Of a stretch of 62,830 nucleotides of DNA, positions 25,650 through 34,411 are shown in pieces. A program made the translations under genes and the position numbers. Position 1 is the first letter of the stretch, and the number at the start of each line of letters is the position of its first letter. The stretch comes from Salinivirgaceae bacterium. GTDB lineage: Bacteria; Bacteroidota; Bacteroidia; Bacteroidales; Salinivirgaceae. The stretch lies in contig JAQICA010000092.1 of assembly GCA_027858775.1 (NCBI GenBank), positions 1-62,830 on the forward strand, in the 5' to 3' direction. The notes under the pieces were generated by a model, which saw only the letters and a list, made by a program, of their open reading frames with translations, was not told the DNA's origin and did no database searches.

Positions 25650-27497
25650 CTATTTATCCTCCAATATTTTATTAAACGCATTTGTTAATTCATCAATAGT
25701 GAAAGGCAATCCTTGCACCTTATTGTATTTCTGATATGTAAACTGAGGCAAGTGCATGCTTAAATAATTAGCAAACTGCCCCATATTAATTTCACATACA
25801 AGAATATTCTCAAATTTCTCAAAAATGGTATCTACATTATTTGGCAAAGGGAAAATATGGTTAAAATGAACATAACTAACATCTTTTCCTTGTTTAATTA
25901 GCTCGTCAACTGCACTATACAAGTGACCATATGTGCCCCCCCAACCTACAACCAAAAGTTTTCCGCTATCTTTTCCATGCACTTTGGGAAGTGGAAATTC
26001 ATTGGCAACTTTATCTACTTTTTGCTGGCGGTAGTTAGTCATTAATTCGTGGTTTTCAGGAACATACGAAACGTTTCCTGTTTTATCCATCTTTTCAAGA
26101 CCACCTACACGGTGCTCATAACCTTTCATTCCTGGAATTGCCCACTGGCGCACTAGCGTTTCTGGATCGCGTTCATAGGGCAAGTAATTTTCTGTTCCTT
26201 CCTTTATAAATGGTACTTTAATATCAGGAAGATCAGCCATTTTAGGAATACGCCATGGTTCTGAACCATTGGCAAGGAAACCGTCTGTAAGCAGGATTAC
26301 AGGAACCATATGTTCCAATGAAATTTTCCCTGCCTCAAAGGCATAATCGAAACAGTTTGATGGGCTGCTAGCCGCAATAACAACGCAAGGACTCTCACCG
26401 TGACGTCCGTATATTGCCTGCATTAAATCAGATTGTTCTGTTTTAGTAGGCAAGCCAGTTGATGGTCCACCGCGTTGAACATCAATAATAACAAGTGGAA
26501 GTTCGGCAATGATAGCAAGACCGATGGCCTCACTCTTCAGTGCTAAACCGGGACCTGAGGTGGTGGTAACAGCAAAGTGACCGCCAAAACTGGCTCCAAT
26601 TGAAGTAGCAATACCAGCGATTTCATCCTCAGCCTGGAACGTTTTTACACCTAAATCGCGGCGTAAAGCTAATTCCTGGAGGATTTCTGTTGCGGGTGTA
26701 ATTGGGTATGAGCCACAGAAAAGTGTCAATTTTGCTTTCTCCGCTGCAGCAATTAAGCCCCAGGCTGTGGCCACATTTCCATTTATATTACGATAAGTTC
26801 CTTTTGTGAGCTCTGCCTTTTTTATAACATAATGAGCACCAAGTGCTTCAACAGTGTTGGCATAGTTATAACCGGCGTGTAGTGCAAGAATATTTGCCTG
26901 AATAACTTCCGGCTTTTTCGAGAACTTACGTTCAAAAAAGACCTCGGTGTGTTCCAATGGTCTGTTAAACAACCAGTAAGTAACACCCAGTGCAAACATG
27001 TTTTTAGTACGTTCTACTGACTTTAAGTCTAGTCCCAAACCTTTTACGGCTTCTCTAACTAAGGTTTGAACAGGCGCATCAATAATATTGTAATCGCCTT
27101 TTTTAAATTTCGGAAGTGGATTTTCATCGTAACCTGCTTTTGCAAGGTTTTTATCGGTGAAACTTTCACCATTAACGATAATTGTACCTCCTTTTTTCAT
27201 CCATTTCAGGTTGGCCATCAAAGCCGCAGGATTCATTGCTACGAGCACGTCGCAATAATCTCCCGGAGTATACACTTTTGAATTCCCAAAGTGCAACTGA
27301 AACCCTGAAACACCCCCTACGGTACCTTGCGGGGCGCGAATTTCAGCTGGGTAATCGGGAAAAGTGGAAACATCGTTACCCAAAAGTGCAGTGGTGTTAG
27401 AAAATTGTGTTCCGGTTAACTGCATTCCGTCGCCAGAGTCGCCAGAAAACCGGATTACAACCTCTTCTTTTTCAATCTTCTTTTTTGTAGTTGCCAT
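25650..27497 (-). CDS. korA: 2-oxoacid:ferredoxin oxidoreductase, fused gamma-alpha subunit
   Basis: This 615-residue protein fuses the gamma domain (about residues 10-195: RFSGDSGDGMQLTG, APQGTVGGVSGF) to the alpha domain (about 230-615: GSYPITPATEIL, TTTSGPGLALKSEAIGLA, VQRGGPSTGLPTKTEQSD). It contributes the 2-oxoacid and CoA sites of the KorAB complex. It is preceded by a leader of about 167 nt with competing helices and a good promoter, so expression may be controlled after initiation. It is divergent from the gamma-carbonic-anhydrase-like gene. Confidence 0.95.
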   Translation of the reverse strand: MATTKKKIEKEEVVIRFSGDSGDGMQLTGTQFSNTTALLGNDVSTFPDYPAEIRAPQGTVGGVSGFQLHFGNSKVYTPGDYCDVLVAMNPAALMANLKWMKKGGTIIVNGESFTDKNLAKAGYDENPLPKFKKGDYNIIDAPVQTLVREAVKGLGLDLKSVERTKNMFALGVTYWLFNRPLEHTEVFFERKFSKKPEVIQANILALHAGYNYANTVEALGAHYVIKKAELTKGTYRNINGNVATAWGLIAAAEKAKLTLFCGSYPITPATEILQELALRRDLGVKTFQAEDEIAGIATSIGASFGGHFAVTTTSGPGLALKSEAIGLAIIAELPLVIIDVQRGGPSTGLPTKTEQSDLMQAIYGRHGESPCVVIAASSPSNCFDYAFEAGKISLEHMVPVILLTDGFLANGSEPWRIPKMADLPDIKVPFIKEGTENYLPYERDPETLVRQWAIPGMKGYEHRVGGLEKMDKTGNVSYVPENHELMTNYRQQKVDKVANEFPLPKVHGKDSGKLLVVGWGGTYGHLYSAVDELIKQGKDVSYVHFNHIFPLPNNVDTIFEKFENILVCEINMGQFANYLSMHLPQFTYQKYNKVQGLPFTIDELTNAFNKILEDK

Positions 27498-27520
27498 AGC
27501 TTATTTATTTAAAGACAAAA

Positions 27521-27595
27521 AGCAAATCCCGTGCTTATTAGAAATGCTGTGCGAACTCGTTCACACAGCACTGAAAACTATTTGCTACGGGATTT
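27521..27595 (-). promoter_or_regulatory. Structured korA leader with mutually exclusive helices
   Basis: Transcribed from the minus strand, the leader holds AAATCCCGT-AGCAAAT, then a central stem (TGCTGTGTGAAC with GTTCGCACAGCA, 27545-27570, one mismatch), then ACGGGATTTGCT-TTTTG. AAATCCCGT can pair with ACGGGATTT (9 bp), or AGCAAAT with ATTTGCT (7 bp, followed by a T-run). The two use the same 3' arm, so they exclude each other. That is the logic of an attenuator or riboswitch. No known RNA family was recognised. Confidence 0.45.
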
Positions 27596-27670
27596 CAATG
27601 TAAAGTTCCATTTTTAAAAGAACTTCTTTACTATTGATTGATAAACGTTTTGGTTATTATTTTTATAGGG

Positions 27671-27700
27671 CAAAGTTAAGGCAATCTTAAATTTGGACAA
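27671..27700 (-). promoter_or_regulatory. korA promoter (-33 and -7)
   Basis: On the minus strand TTG (27698-27700) and TAACTTTG (27671-27678) are 19 nt apart. Transcription would start near 27664, giving a leader of about 167 nt. Confidence 0.6.
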
Positions 27701-27722
27701 ACAAATTTCAATGTGTTTTTCA

Positions 27723-27730
27723 TACATTTG
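27723..27730 (+). promoter_or_regulatory. -7 box of the gamma-carbonic-anhydrase-like gene
   Basis: TACATTTG is a perfect TAnnTTTG, 42 nt upstream of the ATG at 27773, back to back with the korA promoter. Confidence 0.5.
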
Positions 27731-27772
27731 TAGCCAATTATACTATTTATATCAATTATAAAGAATTTTTGT

Positions 27773-28303
27773 ATGGCTTTAATAAAATCGGTGCGCGGAT
27801 TTACACCAAAATATGGCAATGATTGCTTTTTTGCCGACAATGCAACAATTGTGGGCGACGTTGAAATGGGCGATGAATGCACCATTTGGTTCAATACCAT
27901 TTTACGTGGCGATGTAAACAGTATTCGTATTGGCAATAAAGTTAATATTCAGGATGGAACGGTACTTCACACGCTCTATCAAAAATCGCAAGTGCATATT
28001 GGTAATAATGTATCGATTGGGCACAATGTGACTATACATGGTGCCACAATTCACGATAATGTCTTAATTGGAATGGGCGCGACGGTGTTGGATCACGCAA
28101 TTATACACAGCAATACAATTATTGCAGCAAATGCACTTGTTCTTACTGGAACTGAGGTAGAACCTAACAGTGTTTATGCTGGAGTACCGGCAAAAAAAGT
28201 AAAAAGTATCGATCCAGAACAAACGAAAGAAATGATTAACAAAATTGCAAATAACTACACCATGTATGCCAGTTGGTATAAAGACGAGGAAAAGAACCAA
28301 TGA
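27773..28303 (+). CDS. Gamma-carbonic-anhydrase-family hexapeptide protein
   Basis: This 176-residue left-handed beta-helix protein is of the YrdA/CaiE/Cam family. It shows hexapeptide repeats (IVGDVEMGDECTIWFNTILRGD, VHIGNNVSIGHNVTIHG, IGMGATVLD) and the metal histidines in VLHT, SIGHNV and TIHG, as in gamma carbonic anhydrases. Zinc binding and trimerisation are expected from the family; many members lack measurable carbonic anhydrase activity. It is monocistronic, divergent from korA, and convergent with murI. Confidence 0.93.
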   Translation: MALIKSVRGFTPKYGNDCFFADNATIVGDVEMGDECTIWFNTILRGDVNSIRIGNKVNIQDGTVLHTLYQKSQVHIGNNVSIGHNVTIHGATIHDNVLIGMGATVLDHAIIHSNTIIAANALVLTGTEVEPNSVYAGVPAKKVKSIDPEQTKEMINKIANNYTMYASWYKDEEKNQ

Positions 28304-28375
28304 TCATTAAAGTAAAATGGGGTTAATACAGGATCAGATTTGTTTAAACAAGGCGAAAAATTAAAGAAGTGATAA

Positions 28376-29167
28376 TTATAATTGCAGTGCGTCAGTTATA
28401 TAATTCCCTGTTACAAAAGCTCGGGCAAAATCATTTAATTTCCCCAACGCTCCCGTTGTATAAAACGCTGTATAATCCATCAAACCGTCATTGAGCAAGT
28501 CCTTCTGGCTTAACAAGCTAAGTACGCGCTTTGCAACAGGCAATGCAGGGTCGATTACGTTTAATTGAGGAGCTACTATTTTTATGGAATGGAGCAAAAA
28601 TGGATAATGAGTGCATCCGAGCACTAAATAATCGGCTCCCGCTTCACGCATCGGTTGTATATATTTCTCTAAAAGACGAATTGCCTCGGGACTACGAGTC
28701 TGGTTATTCTCGACCAATTCGACCAGACCAAAACCAATTTGGACTACTACGCGAATATGACCAGCATATTTTTTTTTCGTTTCTTTATAAAGCTGCCCGT
28801 TAAATGTATTTTGAGTAGCCAAAACGCCAACCACATTTGTATTAGTAAGTTTTGCTGCCGGTTTAATTGCCGGCTCCATACCCACAAAAGTCATTTTGGG
28901 AAATTTTCGCCGTAAAAGCTCAATAGCCGCTGCTGTAGCTGTATTGCAAGCCACAACAATAATTTTAGCATTACGCTGAATTAAGTATTCAGTTATACGA
29001 ACAGCTCTGGATCGAACCTCCTCGTAGGAGCGTTCGCCATAGGGACACCAAGAACTGTCGGCAATGTAAATAAAGTTCTCGTTGGGCATTAATTGCCTCA
29101 AGTGGTTATAAACGCTAAATCCGCCAAATCCGGAATCAAAAACACCTATTGGTTGGTTTTTTCTCAT
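28376..29167 (-). CDS. murI: Glutamate racemase
   Basis: This 263-residue cytoplasmic enzyme makes D-glutamate for peptidoglycan. It has VFDSGFGGFSV near the N-terminus, C74 in VACNTATA and C185 in LGCTHYPF, the two catalytic cysteines. The start codon lies only a few nucleotides after the T-run of the skp terminator, so there is no room for a separate promoter. Expression would need readthrough or a promoter inside the skp genes. It ends the conserved envelope block. Confidence 0.97.
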   Translation of the reverse strand: MRKNQPIGVFDSGFGGFSVYNHLRQLMPNENFIYIADSSWCPYGERSYEEVRSRAVRITEYLIQRNAKIIVVACNTATAAAIELLRRKFPKMTFVGMEPAIKPAAKLTNTNVVGVLATQNTFNGQLYKETKKKYAGHIRVVVQIGFGLVELVENNQTRSPEAIRLLEKYIQPMREAGADYLVLGCTHYPFLLHSIKIVAPQLNVIDPALPVAKRVLSLLSQKDLLNDGLMDYTAFYTTGALGKLNDFARAFVTGNYITDALQL

Positions 29168-29169
29168 AA

Positions 29170-29200
29170 AAAAAGGCTAACTTTTTACAAAGATAGCCTT
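29170..29200 (-). terminator. Terminator between skp and murI
   Basis: On the minus strand AAGGCTA and TAGCCTT (stem 29173-29200) are followed by TTTTT, which runs straight into the murI ATG. The loop is 14 nt and the stem 7 bp, so partial readthrough is likely. Confidence 0.7.
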
Positions 29201-29226
29201 CTGCAAAGAAATAATAAATAGTTTCT

Positions 29227-29745
29227 TTATTGAATACCAAGTTTCTTTTTAACCAATGGTGTAAGATCGTTACTGCCGGGGGCAGTATAAAGAACAGAAC
29301 CACCTTCAACTGCGTCTAACACGTAGGTGTAGCCATTTTCCTGAGCTACATCATCAATTGCTTTCTGCACTTTGGTAATAATGGGTTGTTGTAATTCCAT
29401 TTCCTTTTTTCTTAAATCTTCTTGTGCAGATTGACGAAAATTCTCTACCCGACGTTGTAGTTCGGTAATTTCTTCTTCCTTAGCCTGACGCAATAGTGGA
29501 GATAATGAATCTGCTTTTGCAGCGTAAGCCTGATATTTTGTCTGTAGTTCTTGCTGCATTTCTCCCATTGCACCTTCAAGATCTTTCTGATGCTTCATTA
29601 AAGTTTTTTGCGCTTTCTCAAAATCGGGTAATTGTTGTACTAAAACATTTGAGTTTACATGTCCAATCTTTAGTTCTTTTTGAGCAAATGCAAAACCACC
29701 TGCCATGAACACACTTAACACTAAGATTAATAATCGTTTCATCAT
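29227..29745 (-). CDS. skp: OmpH/Skp-family periplasmic chaperone (distal copy)
   Basis: This 172-residue protein has a signal peptide (residues 1-21, GGFAFAQ), then KIGHVNSNVLVQQLP and a long coiled coil (about residues 45-120, rich in K, E and Q). It ends with the conserved YVLDAVEGGSVLYTAPGSNDLT segment. Skp trimers hold unfolded outer-membrane proteins on the way to BamA. It is the second of two tandem copies and has its own promoter box. Confidence 0.93.
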   Translation of the reverse strand: MMKRLLILVLSVFMAGGFAFAQKELKIGHVNSNVLVQQLPDFEKAQKTLMKHQKDLEGAMGEMQQELQTKYQAYAAKADSLSPLLRQAKEEEITELQRRVENFRQSAQEDLRKKEMELQQPIITKVQKAIDDVAQENGYTYVLDAVEGGSVLYTAPGSNDLTPLVKKKLGIQ

Positions 29746-29782
29746 TCTATTTTTATAATTATAATTTCATGTTTAACAAGCA

Positions 29783-29798
29783 CAAATATACAAAGTTA
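29783..29798 (-). promoter_or_regulatory. Overlapping -7 boxes in front of the distal skp
   Basis: The minus strand reads TAACTTTG (29791-29798) and TATATTTG (29783-29790) directly adjacent. Both are perfect TAnnTTTG matches 40-50 nt before the start codon, at the 3' end of the first skp. Confidence 0.5.
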
Positions 29799-30311
29799 AT
29801 TGCGATAACCTAACTTTTGAAGTACCTCGTCACTTTTGTCGTACTTTGGATCGTTATACAAAATACCCATGCCGGAGGCTACATCGAACACTACAGCATA
29901 ATTTCCGGTTTCGCCAATTTCTTTAACAGCATTAAACACCTGATCCTGAATAGGCTTAACCAGCTCTTGTCGTTTTTTAAACAGTTCTCCGTCTTTTCCA
30001 AAATACTTCTTTTGCAACTCCTTTACTTCGCGCTCTTTATCGAGTATTTCCTCTTCTCTTTTTCGCTTCAACTCATTGCTTAAAAGAACTTTTTCAATTT
30101 CATATTCTTTATACAGTTTTTCAATCTCTTCATAACGACTCGTTATTTCATCCTGCCATTCTTCGGTAATAATATTTAACTGATTTTGTGCCGATTCGTA
30201 TTCCGGAATATTGTCCAAAACATATTTTGTATCGACATAGGCAAAACGTTGTGCTTGTGCTGCAAATACTACAGTCACAACTAACAGTAAGGAATAAATA
30301 ATTTTTTTCAT
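29796..30311 (-). CDS. skp: OmpH/Skp-family periplasmic chaperone (proximal copy)
   Basis: The start is set at MKKIIYSLLLVVTVVFAAQA, a good signal peptide; a longer frame to 30341 adds a poor N-terminus. The mature part begins RFAYVDTKYVLDNIPEYE and continues with a charged coiled coil (about residues 35-110) and a YAVVFDVASGMGILY ending, all typical of Bacteroidota OmpH proteins. It lies 68 nt after bamA, so it is probably in the same transcript. Confidence 0.92.
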   Translation of the reverse strand: MKKIIYSLLLVVTVVFAAQAQRFAYVDTKYVLDNIPEYESAQNQLNIITEEWQDEITSRYEEIEKLYKEYEIEKVLLSNELKRKREEEILDKEREVKELQKKYFGKDGELFKKRQELVKPIQDQVFNAVKEIGETGNYAVVFDVASGMGILYNDPKYDKSDEVLQKLGYRN

Positions 30312-30379
30312 TGTGATAAAAGTTAAGTTCAACACTATCATTTACAAAACATCTCTAAAATACTGCCAAAATTCTATTT

Positions 30380-32950
30380 TTAGAATTGCTGACCAATTGT
30401 AAATGCAAACTGTCCTTTATTAGCATTTGGAAGGTTCGGAATATCGTCGAAACCGTATCCCCAATCGATTCCAAGCATACCAAACATTGATAAATAAATA
30501 CGCAACCCTGCTCCTGCCGATCGTTTAAGATCAAAAGGTGAGAATTCATTAATTTCGTACCAGGAATTACCGGCCTCGAAAAATCCAAGTACGTAAAAGG
30601 TTGCGTTCGGATTAAGCGACAACGGATACCGAAGTTCGAATGTAAGCTTCTCATAAAGGTTTCCACCCCTTCTAGGAGTCAATGAACCATAAACGCCAGG
30701 TAATCCCTCATTGGCATATCCTCGCAAACCAACAGTTTCTGTACCATACAGGTTGTAACCTGATAACCCATCACCACCCAATTGAAATTTTTCAAATGGT
30801 GAGGGACCAATATTGTTGTTGTAATGTCCTAAATAACCAAATTCAAGTTTGGTGTTTAAAACAAGTTTGTCTACTAAATTGGTAAAATTGGATGATTTGA
30901 ATTTCCATTTGTGATATTCAATCCATTTGTAGCGCTCTAAGTTTTCACGCTTTGTAATTTCCGCTCGTTGTTCTGCATCAGTACCAAAATCATTTTCAAC
31001 CTCCTGAAGCTCTTCTTCATTGAGTTTATAGAAATCATTTGATTTAAACAATGAATAAGGAGGGGTAAATTGTAACGATAACGAAATTAAGCTACCTTTT
31101 CGTGGGTAAATGGGTTGATCGATTGAGTTACGGGAAAACACCGTAGTAAAGCTCAGATTATTCGATCGTCCATTTTGTATAAAAAACCTATTGAAATCTT
31201 TTAAGTTATAATGCTCATAACTAAGACTGTGAGTCAGCATGAAATATGTATCTGGCCACTCCAAGCGGCGTCCAAGGCCAACAGAGGCTCCTGTTACTTT
31301 CATGAATTGAATGACATCGAAAAATCTTCGATCGACTGATTGCACAGTATGGTAGAACGACACCGATAATGAATTTGGTTTCCTTCCTCCCAGCCAAGGT
31401 TCAACAAAAGAGGCACTTATGGCTTTATAGTGTGTGCCGTTAGTTTGTCCTCGAATGGACAATTGCTGGCCATCGCCTGTAGGAAGTGGACGCCACGCAT
31501 CTTTTTTAAAGACACTTCCTAACGACAGATTCGTTAAGCGTAATCCAACAGTACCGATAAACATACCCGCTCCGTAACCACCGGAAAGCTCAATCTGATC
31601 GGAAGGACGCTCCTCTACAATATATTCAAGATCAACCGTACCATCAACAGGATTCGGTTTGGGGTTAATATTTAGTTTCTCCGGATTAAAATAGCCCAAT
31701 TGCGCTAACTCTCTAATGGAACGCTGCACGGCAGTTTGGCTAAATAGCTCTCCGGGTTTAGTGCGTAGTTCTCTTCTTATAACATGGTCGTTTGTTTTGG
31801 TATTTCCTACCACTGTAATTCGATTGACCCGCGCTTGCTTGCCTTCATAGATTCGCATTTCCAGATCGATAGAATCATTCGCAACACTTATTTCAACAGG
31901 TGAAACATTAAAAAACAAGTAACCGTTGTCTAAATAAAGGGTACTAACCGCATCGGGGGCGCCACGTAGACGTTTGTTAAGGACTCCCTCATCGTACACA
32001 TCGCCACGTTTTATTCCCAAAACGGCACTTAACACTTCTCCTGAGTATTTGGTATTACCCATCCAATCAATATTCCTGAAATAATATTTGGAGCCCTCTT
32101 CGATGTAAATATCAATTTGCACCAAACTATCGGGGGTACGATAAATAGAGTCACGCACAATTTTCGCATCGCGGTATCCATTTTCGTTATAAAAATCGAT
32201 AATATTTTGTTTGTCTTTCTGATAAACCGGTTCAATAAATTTGGAACGTTTAAAAATATTGTACCATGTTTTTTGCTTAGTGTCTTTCATTTTGCGACGC
32301 AATTTAGCATCGGAGAAAATGATATTTCCGGAAAAATTGATTTCGGAAATTTTAATTTTCTCATTTTTCTCAATTACGAATCCAACTACAACATGGTTAT
32401 TGAGTACGCTATCATTTTTTTGTACTACATCAACTTTTGTATCAAGGTAACCTTTATCTACATAGAAACTTTCTATGATATTAATGGCTCGTTGAATTTT
32501 ACTCTTTGTAACTTGAGTTCCGCGCACCAAATTGAGTTTCTCTTTAATATCTGATGCATGCGATTTTTTTATTCCTTTAAAATAGAAGGAGGCAAGTCGT
32601 GGCCTTTCCTGAAGTTGAATATCCAGAAATATTTTATTGGCAATAACTTTCGTTGCAGCAATTTCAACATCGGAAAACAGGCCTTGTTCCCACAGGTTCG
32701 ATATAGCTTTTGATATTTTCTCCCCTGGTACTTCAATTTCTTGCCCAACCTGCAAACCAGATAATGCGACTAACACATTATGATCTAAAAATTTAACACC
32801 CGAAACCGTAACACCACCAATTTCATAAGTTCGTGGGTTATTGTAATCGATATCGTTAAGAACTGGGTTAAGAGATACCTGTGAAAATCCGGTTAATGTG
32901 GTAAAAACTATGGCGAGTAAAAAAAGATTAAATTTACGCATTCCCTTCAC
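30380..32950 (-). CDS. bamA: Outer-membrane protein assembly factor BamA
   Basis: This 856-residue outer-membrane protein has a signal peptide (about residues 4-24), five POTRA domains (about 40-450, for example VSGVKFLDHNVLVALSGLQVG and VNRITVVGNTKTNDHVIRRELRTKPGELFS) and a C-terminal 16-stranded barrel ending FAFTIGQQF. The family motif region GGDGLSGYN...LRGY is present. BamA inserts beta-barrel proteins. ATG at 32950 or 32941 (MRKFN) could be used; both keep the signal peptide. It follows uppS by 5 nt and precedes two skp genes, an assembly operon. Confidence 0.97.
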   Translation of the reverse strand: MKGMRKFNLFLLAIVFTTLTGFSQVSLNPVLNDIDYNNPRTYEIGGVTVSGVKFLDHNVLVALSGLQVGQEIEVPGEKISKAISNLWEQGLFSDVEIAATKVIANKIFLDIQLQERPRLASFYFKGIKKSHASDIKEKLNLVRGTQVTKSKIQRAINIIESFYVDKGYLDTKVDVVQKNDSVLNNHVVVGFVIEKNEKIKISEINFSGNIIFSDAKLRRKMKDTKQKTWYNIFKRSKFIEPVYQKDKQNIIDFYNENGYRDAKIVRDSIYRTPDSLVQIDIYIEEGSKYYFRNIDWMGNTKYSGEVLSAVLGIKRGDVYDEGVLNKRLRGAPDAVSTLYLDNGYLFFNVSPVEISVANDSIDLEMRIYEGKQARVNRITVVGNTKTNDHVIRRELRTKPGELFSQTAVQRSIRELAQLGYFNPEKLNINPKPNPVDGTVDLEYIVEERPSDQIELSGGYGAGMFIGTVGLRLTNLSLGSVFKKDAWRPLPTGDGQQLSIRGQTNGTHYKAISASFVEPWLGGRKPNSLSVSFYHTVQSVDRRFFDVIQFMKVTGASVGLGRRLEWPDTYFMLTHSLSYEHYNLKDFNRFFIQNGRSNNLSFTTVFSRNSIDQPIYPRKGSLISLSLQFTPPYSLFKSNDFYKLNEEELQEVENDFGTDAEQRAEITKRENLERYKWIEYHKWKFKSSNFTNLVDKLVLNTKLEFGYLGHYNNNIGPSPFEKFQLGGDGLSGYNLYGTETVGLRGYANEGLPGVYGSLTPRRGGNLYEKLTFELRYPLSLNPNATFYVLGFFEAGNSWYEINEFSPFDLKRSAGAGLRIYLSMFGMLGIDWGYGFDDIPNLPNANKGQFAFTIGQQF

Positions 32951-32955
32951 AATTA

Positions 32956-33705
32956 TTATTTTTTCAGTTGTTCACTAATTTTTCCAAATCTTCTTTCGCG
33001 CCCCTGAAAAGCCAGAATTGCTTCATAGAAATCGTTTTTCCTGAAGTCTGGCCACAATTTAGGCGTAAAAAAGAGTTCTGTATACGCCAATTGATAGAGT
33101 AGAAAGTTACTTAGTCTTTGCTCTCCGCTAGTTCTGATCAGCAATTCCGGATCGGGCAAATTTGCTGTATTCAAGAACGTTGGAATAAGCTCTTCATTAA
33201 TATCTTCTATATTTAATGTATTTTGTTTAACTTGTGTTGCAATATTTTTCACTGCTTTGGTAATTTCCCAACGCGAGCTGTAACTAAGAGCTAACGTTAG
33301 TACAGTTCGCTTATTGTTTTTCGTTGCCTCTATTACTTCATTTAATTTTTTCTGCACATTTACCGGCAGCGAGGCTACATCACCAATGGTTTGCAATTGT
33401 ATATCGTTCTTTTGTAGTGTAGATGTTTCGTTGTTTATTGATTGTATCAGGAGAGACATTAATGCATCGACTTCTGTTCGCGGTCTTTGCCAATTTTCAG
33501 TAGAAAAGGCATACAGTGTTAAGTATTCTATACCGATTTCGGCTGCAGCTTCGGTTGTTTCACGTACAGCGGCAACGCCATTTTTATGTCCAAAAATTCT
33601 GATATTCCCCTTTTTCTTTGCCCATCGACCATTGCCATCCATAATAATGGCAACGTGCCTTGGCAATTGATTATCAATTACTTGTTCCTTCAAAGTCTTC
33701 ATCAT
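32956..33705 (-). CDS. uppS: Isoprenyl (undecaprenyl) diphosphate synthase
   Basis: This 249-residue cis-prenyltransferase makes undecaprenyl diphosphate, the lipid carrier for cell-wall sugars. It carries the signature HVAIIMDGNGRWAKKK with catalytic D23, LTLYAFSTENWQRP, and LLIRTSGEQRLSNFLLYQLAYTELFF near the C-terminus. It sits between a DUF6089 gene and bamA with very short gaps. Confidence 0.97.
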   Translation of the reverse strand: MMKTLKEQVIDNQLPRHVAIIMDGNGRWAKKKGNIRIFGHKNGVAAVRETTEAAAEIGIEYLTLYAFSTENWQRPRTEVDALMSLLIQSINNETSTLQKNDIQLQTIGDVASLPVNVQKKLNEVIEATKNNKRTVLTLALSYSSRWEITKAVKNIATQVKQNTLNIEDINEELIPTFLNTANLPDPELLIRTSGEQRLSNFLLYQLAYTELFFTPKLWPDFRKNDFYEAILAFQGRERRFGKISEQLKK

Positions 33706-33724
33706 CCTCGCACTTCAGTTAGTA

Positions 33725-34405
33725 TCATAAATTGGCCGGGCAAGTTACACAATCTTTCAAATTATACGACAGGAATACCCCAAAAAATGTGAACCAATCA
33801 TCGTTTTGAACATTCGCCCTCTGCTTTAACGGATAAGTTTCCGATGAAGTATATAGCCAATCGGGAATTTTATCTAAATCGTCGCGAAAGGTTCTGTGGA
33901 ATGAATACTCAAGACCCACAGCCCAGCGTTCGTTTATACCAATCTTCACACCTACTCCAAAAGGGATGGTGAAATACTCTCTAAAATTTGAGTTAAATTG
34001 AAAATCAACCGTCATAAGGCCAATGCCTCCGTTAATGTACGGACTAATAAAGCGCTGACGAGGAAGTTGTTCGAACCGAAAAAAGTTAAATTCCAACATG
34101 CCTGCAATTTCGAATAAATCAGCGTCAAATTCAATTCCACGTAGATTCTGGTAATCGAAGTCGGAAAGGTTATCGCGGCCTCCGATACGGGCGTAGGTAG
34201 CATTCCCACGCACAGCCAAACGACTATGTATGTTATGCCGGTAAAACCCTTGCACGCCGGGCTTTATGGTGCGAAATGGATTTTCAGTATTCACGTCTCC
34301 AAGATAAGTAGCACCACCCACTATAAAACCAATGTCGGCGTTCTTTTGCGAAACGCCGACATAAGTTAATAAAATTAGTATCGTTAAAAGAGTTATTCTT
34401 CTCAT
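33725..34405 (-). CDS. DUF6089-type outer-membrane beta-barrel protein (short copy)
   Basis: This 226-residue protein has a signal peptide (residues 1-18, YVGVSQK) and an OmpA-like eight-stranded barrel pattern with alternating aromatic strands (ADIGFIVGGATYLGDV, WAVGLEYSFHRTF, WFTFFGVFLSYNL). It is the third of three tandem DUF6089-like genes upstream of uppS. Family function is unknown. It follows the previous gene by 6 nt and ends 19 nt before uppS. Confidence 0.85.
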   Translation of the reverse strand: MRRITLLTILILLTYVGVSQKNADIGFIVGGATYLGDVNTENPFRTIKPGVQGFYRHNIHSRLAVRGNATYARIGGRDNLSDFDYQNLRGIEFDADLFEIAGMLEFNFFRFEQLPRQRFISPYINGGIGLMTVDFQFNSNFREYFTIPFGVGVKIGINERWAVGLEYSFHRTFRDDLDKIPDWLYTSSETYPLKQRANVQNDDWFTFFGVFLSYNLKDCVTCPANL

Positions 34406-34411
34406 ATATTT

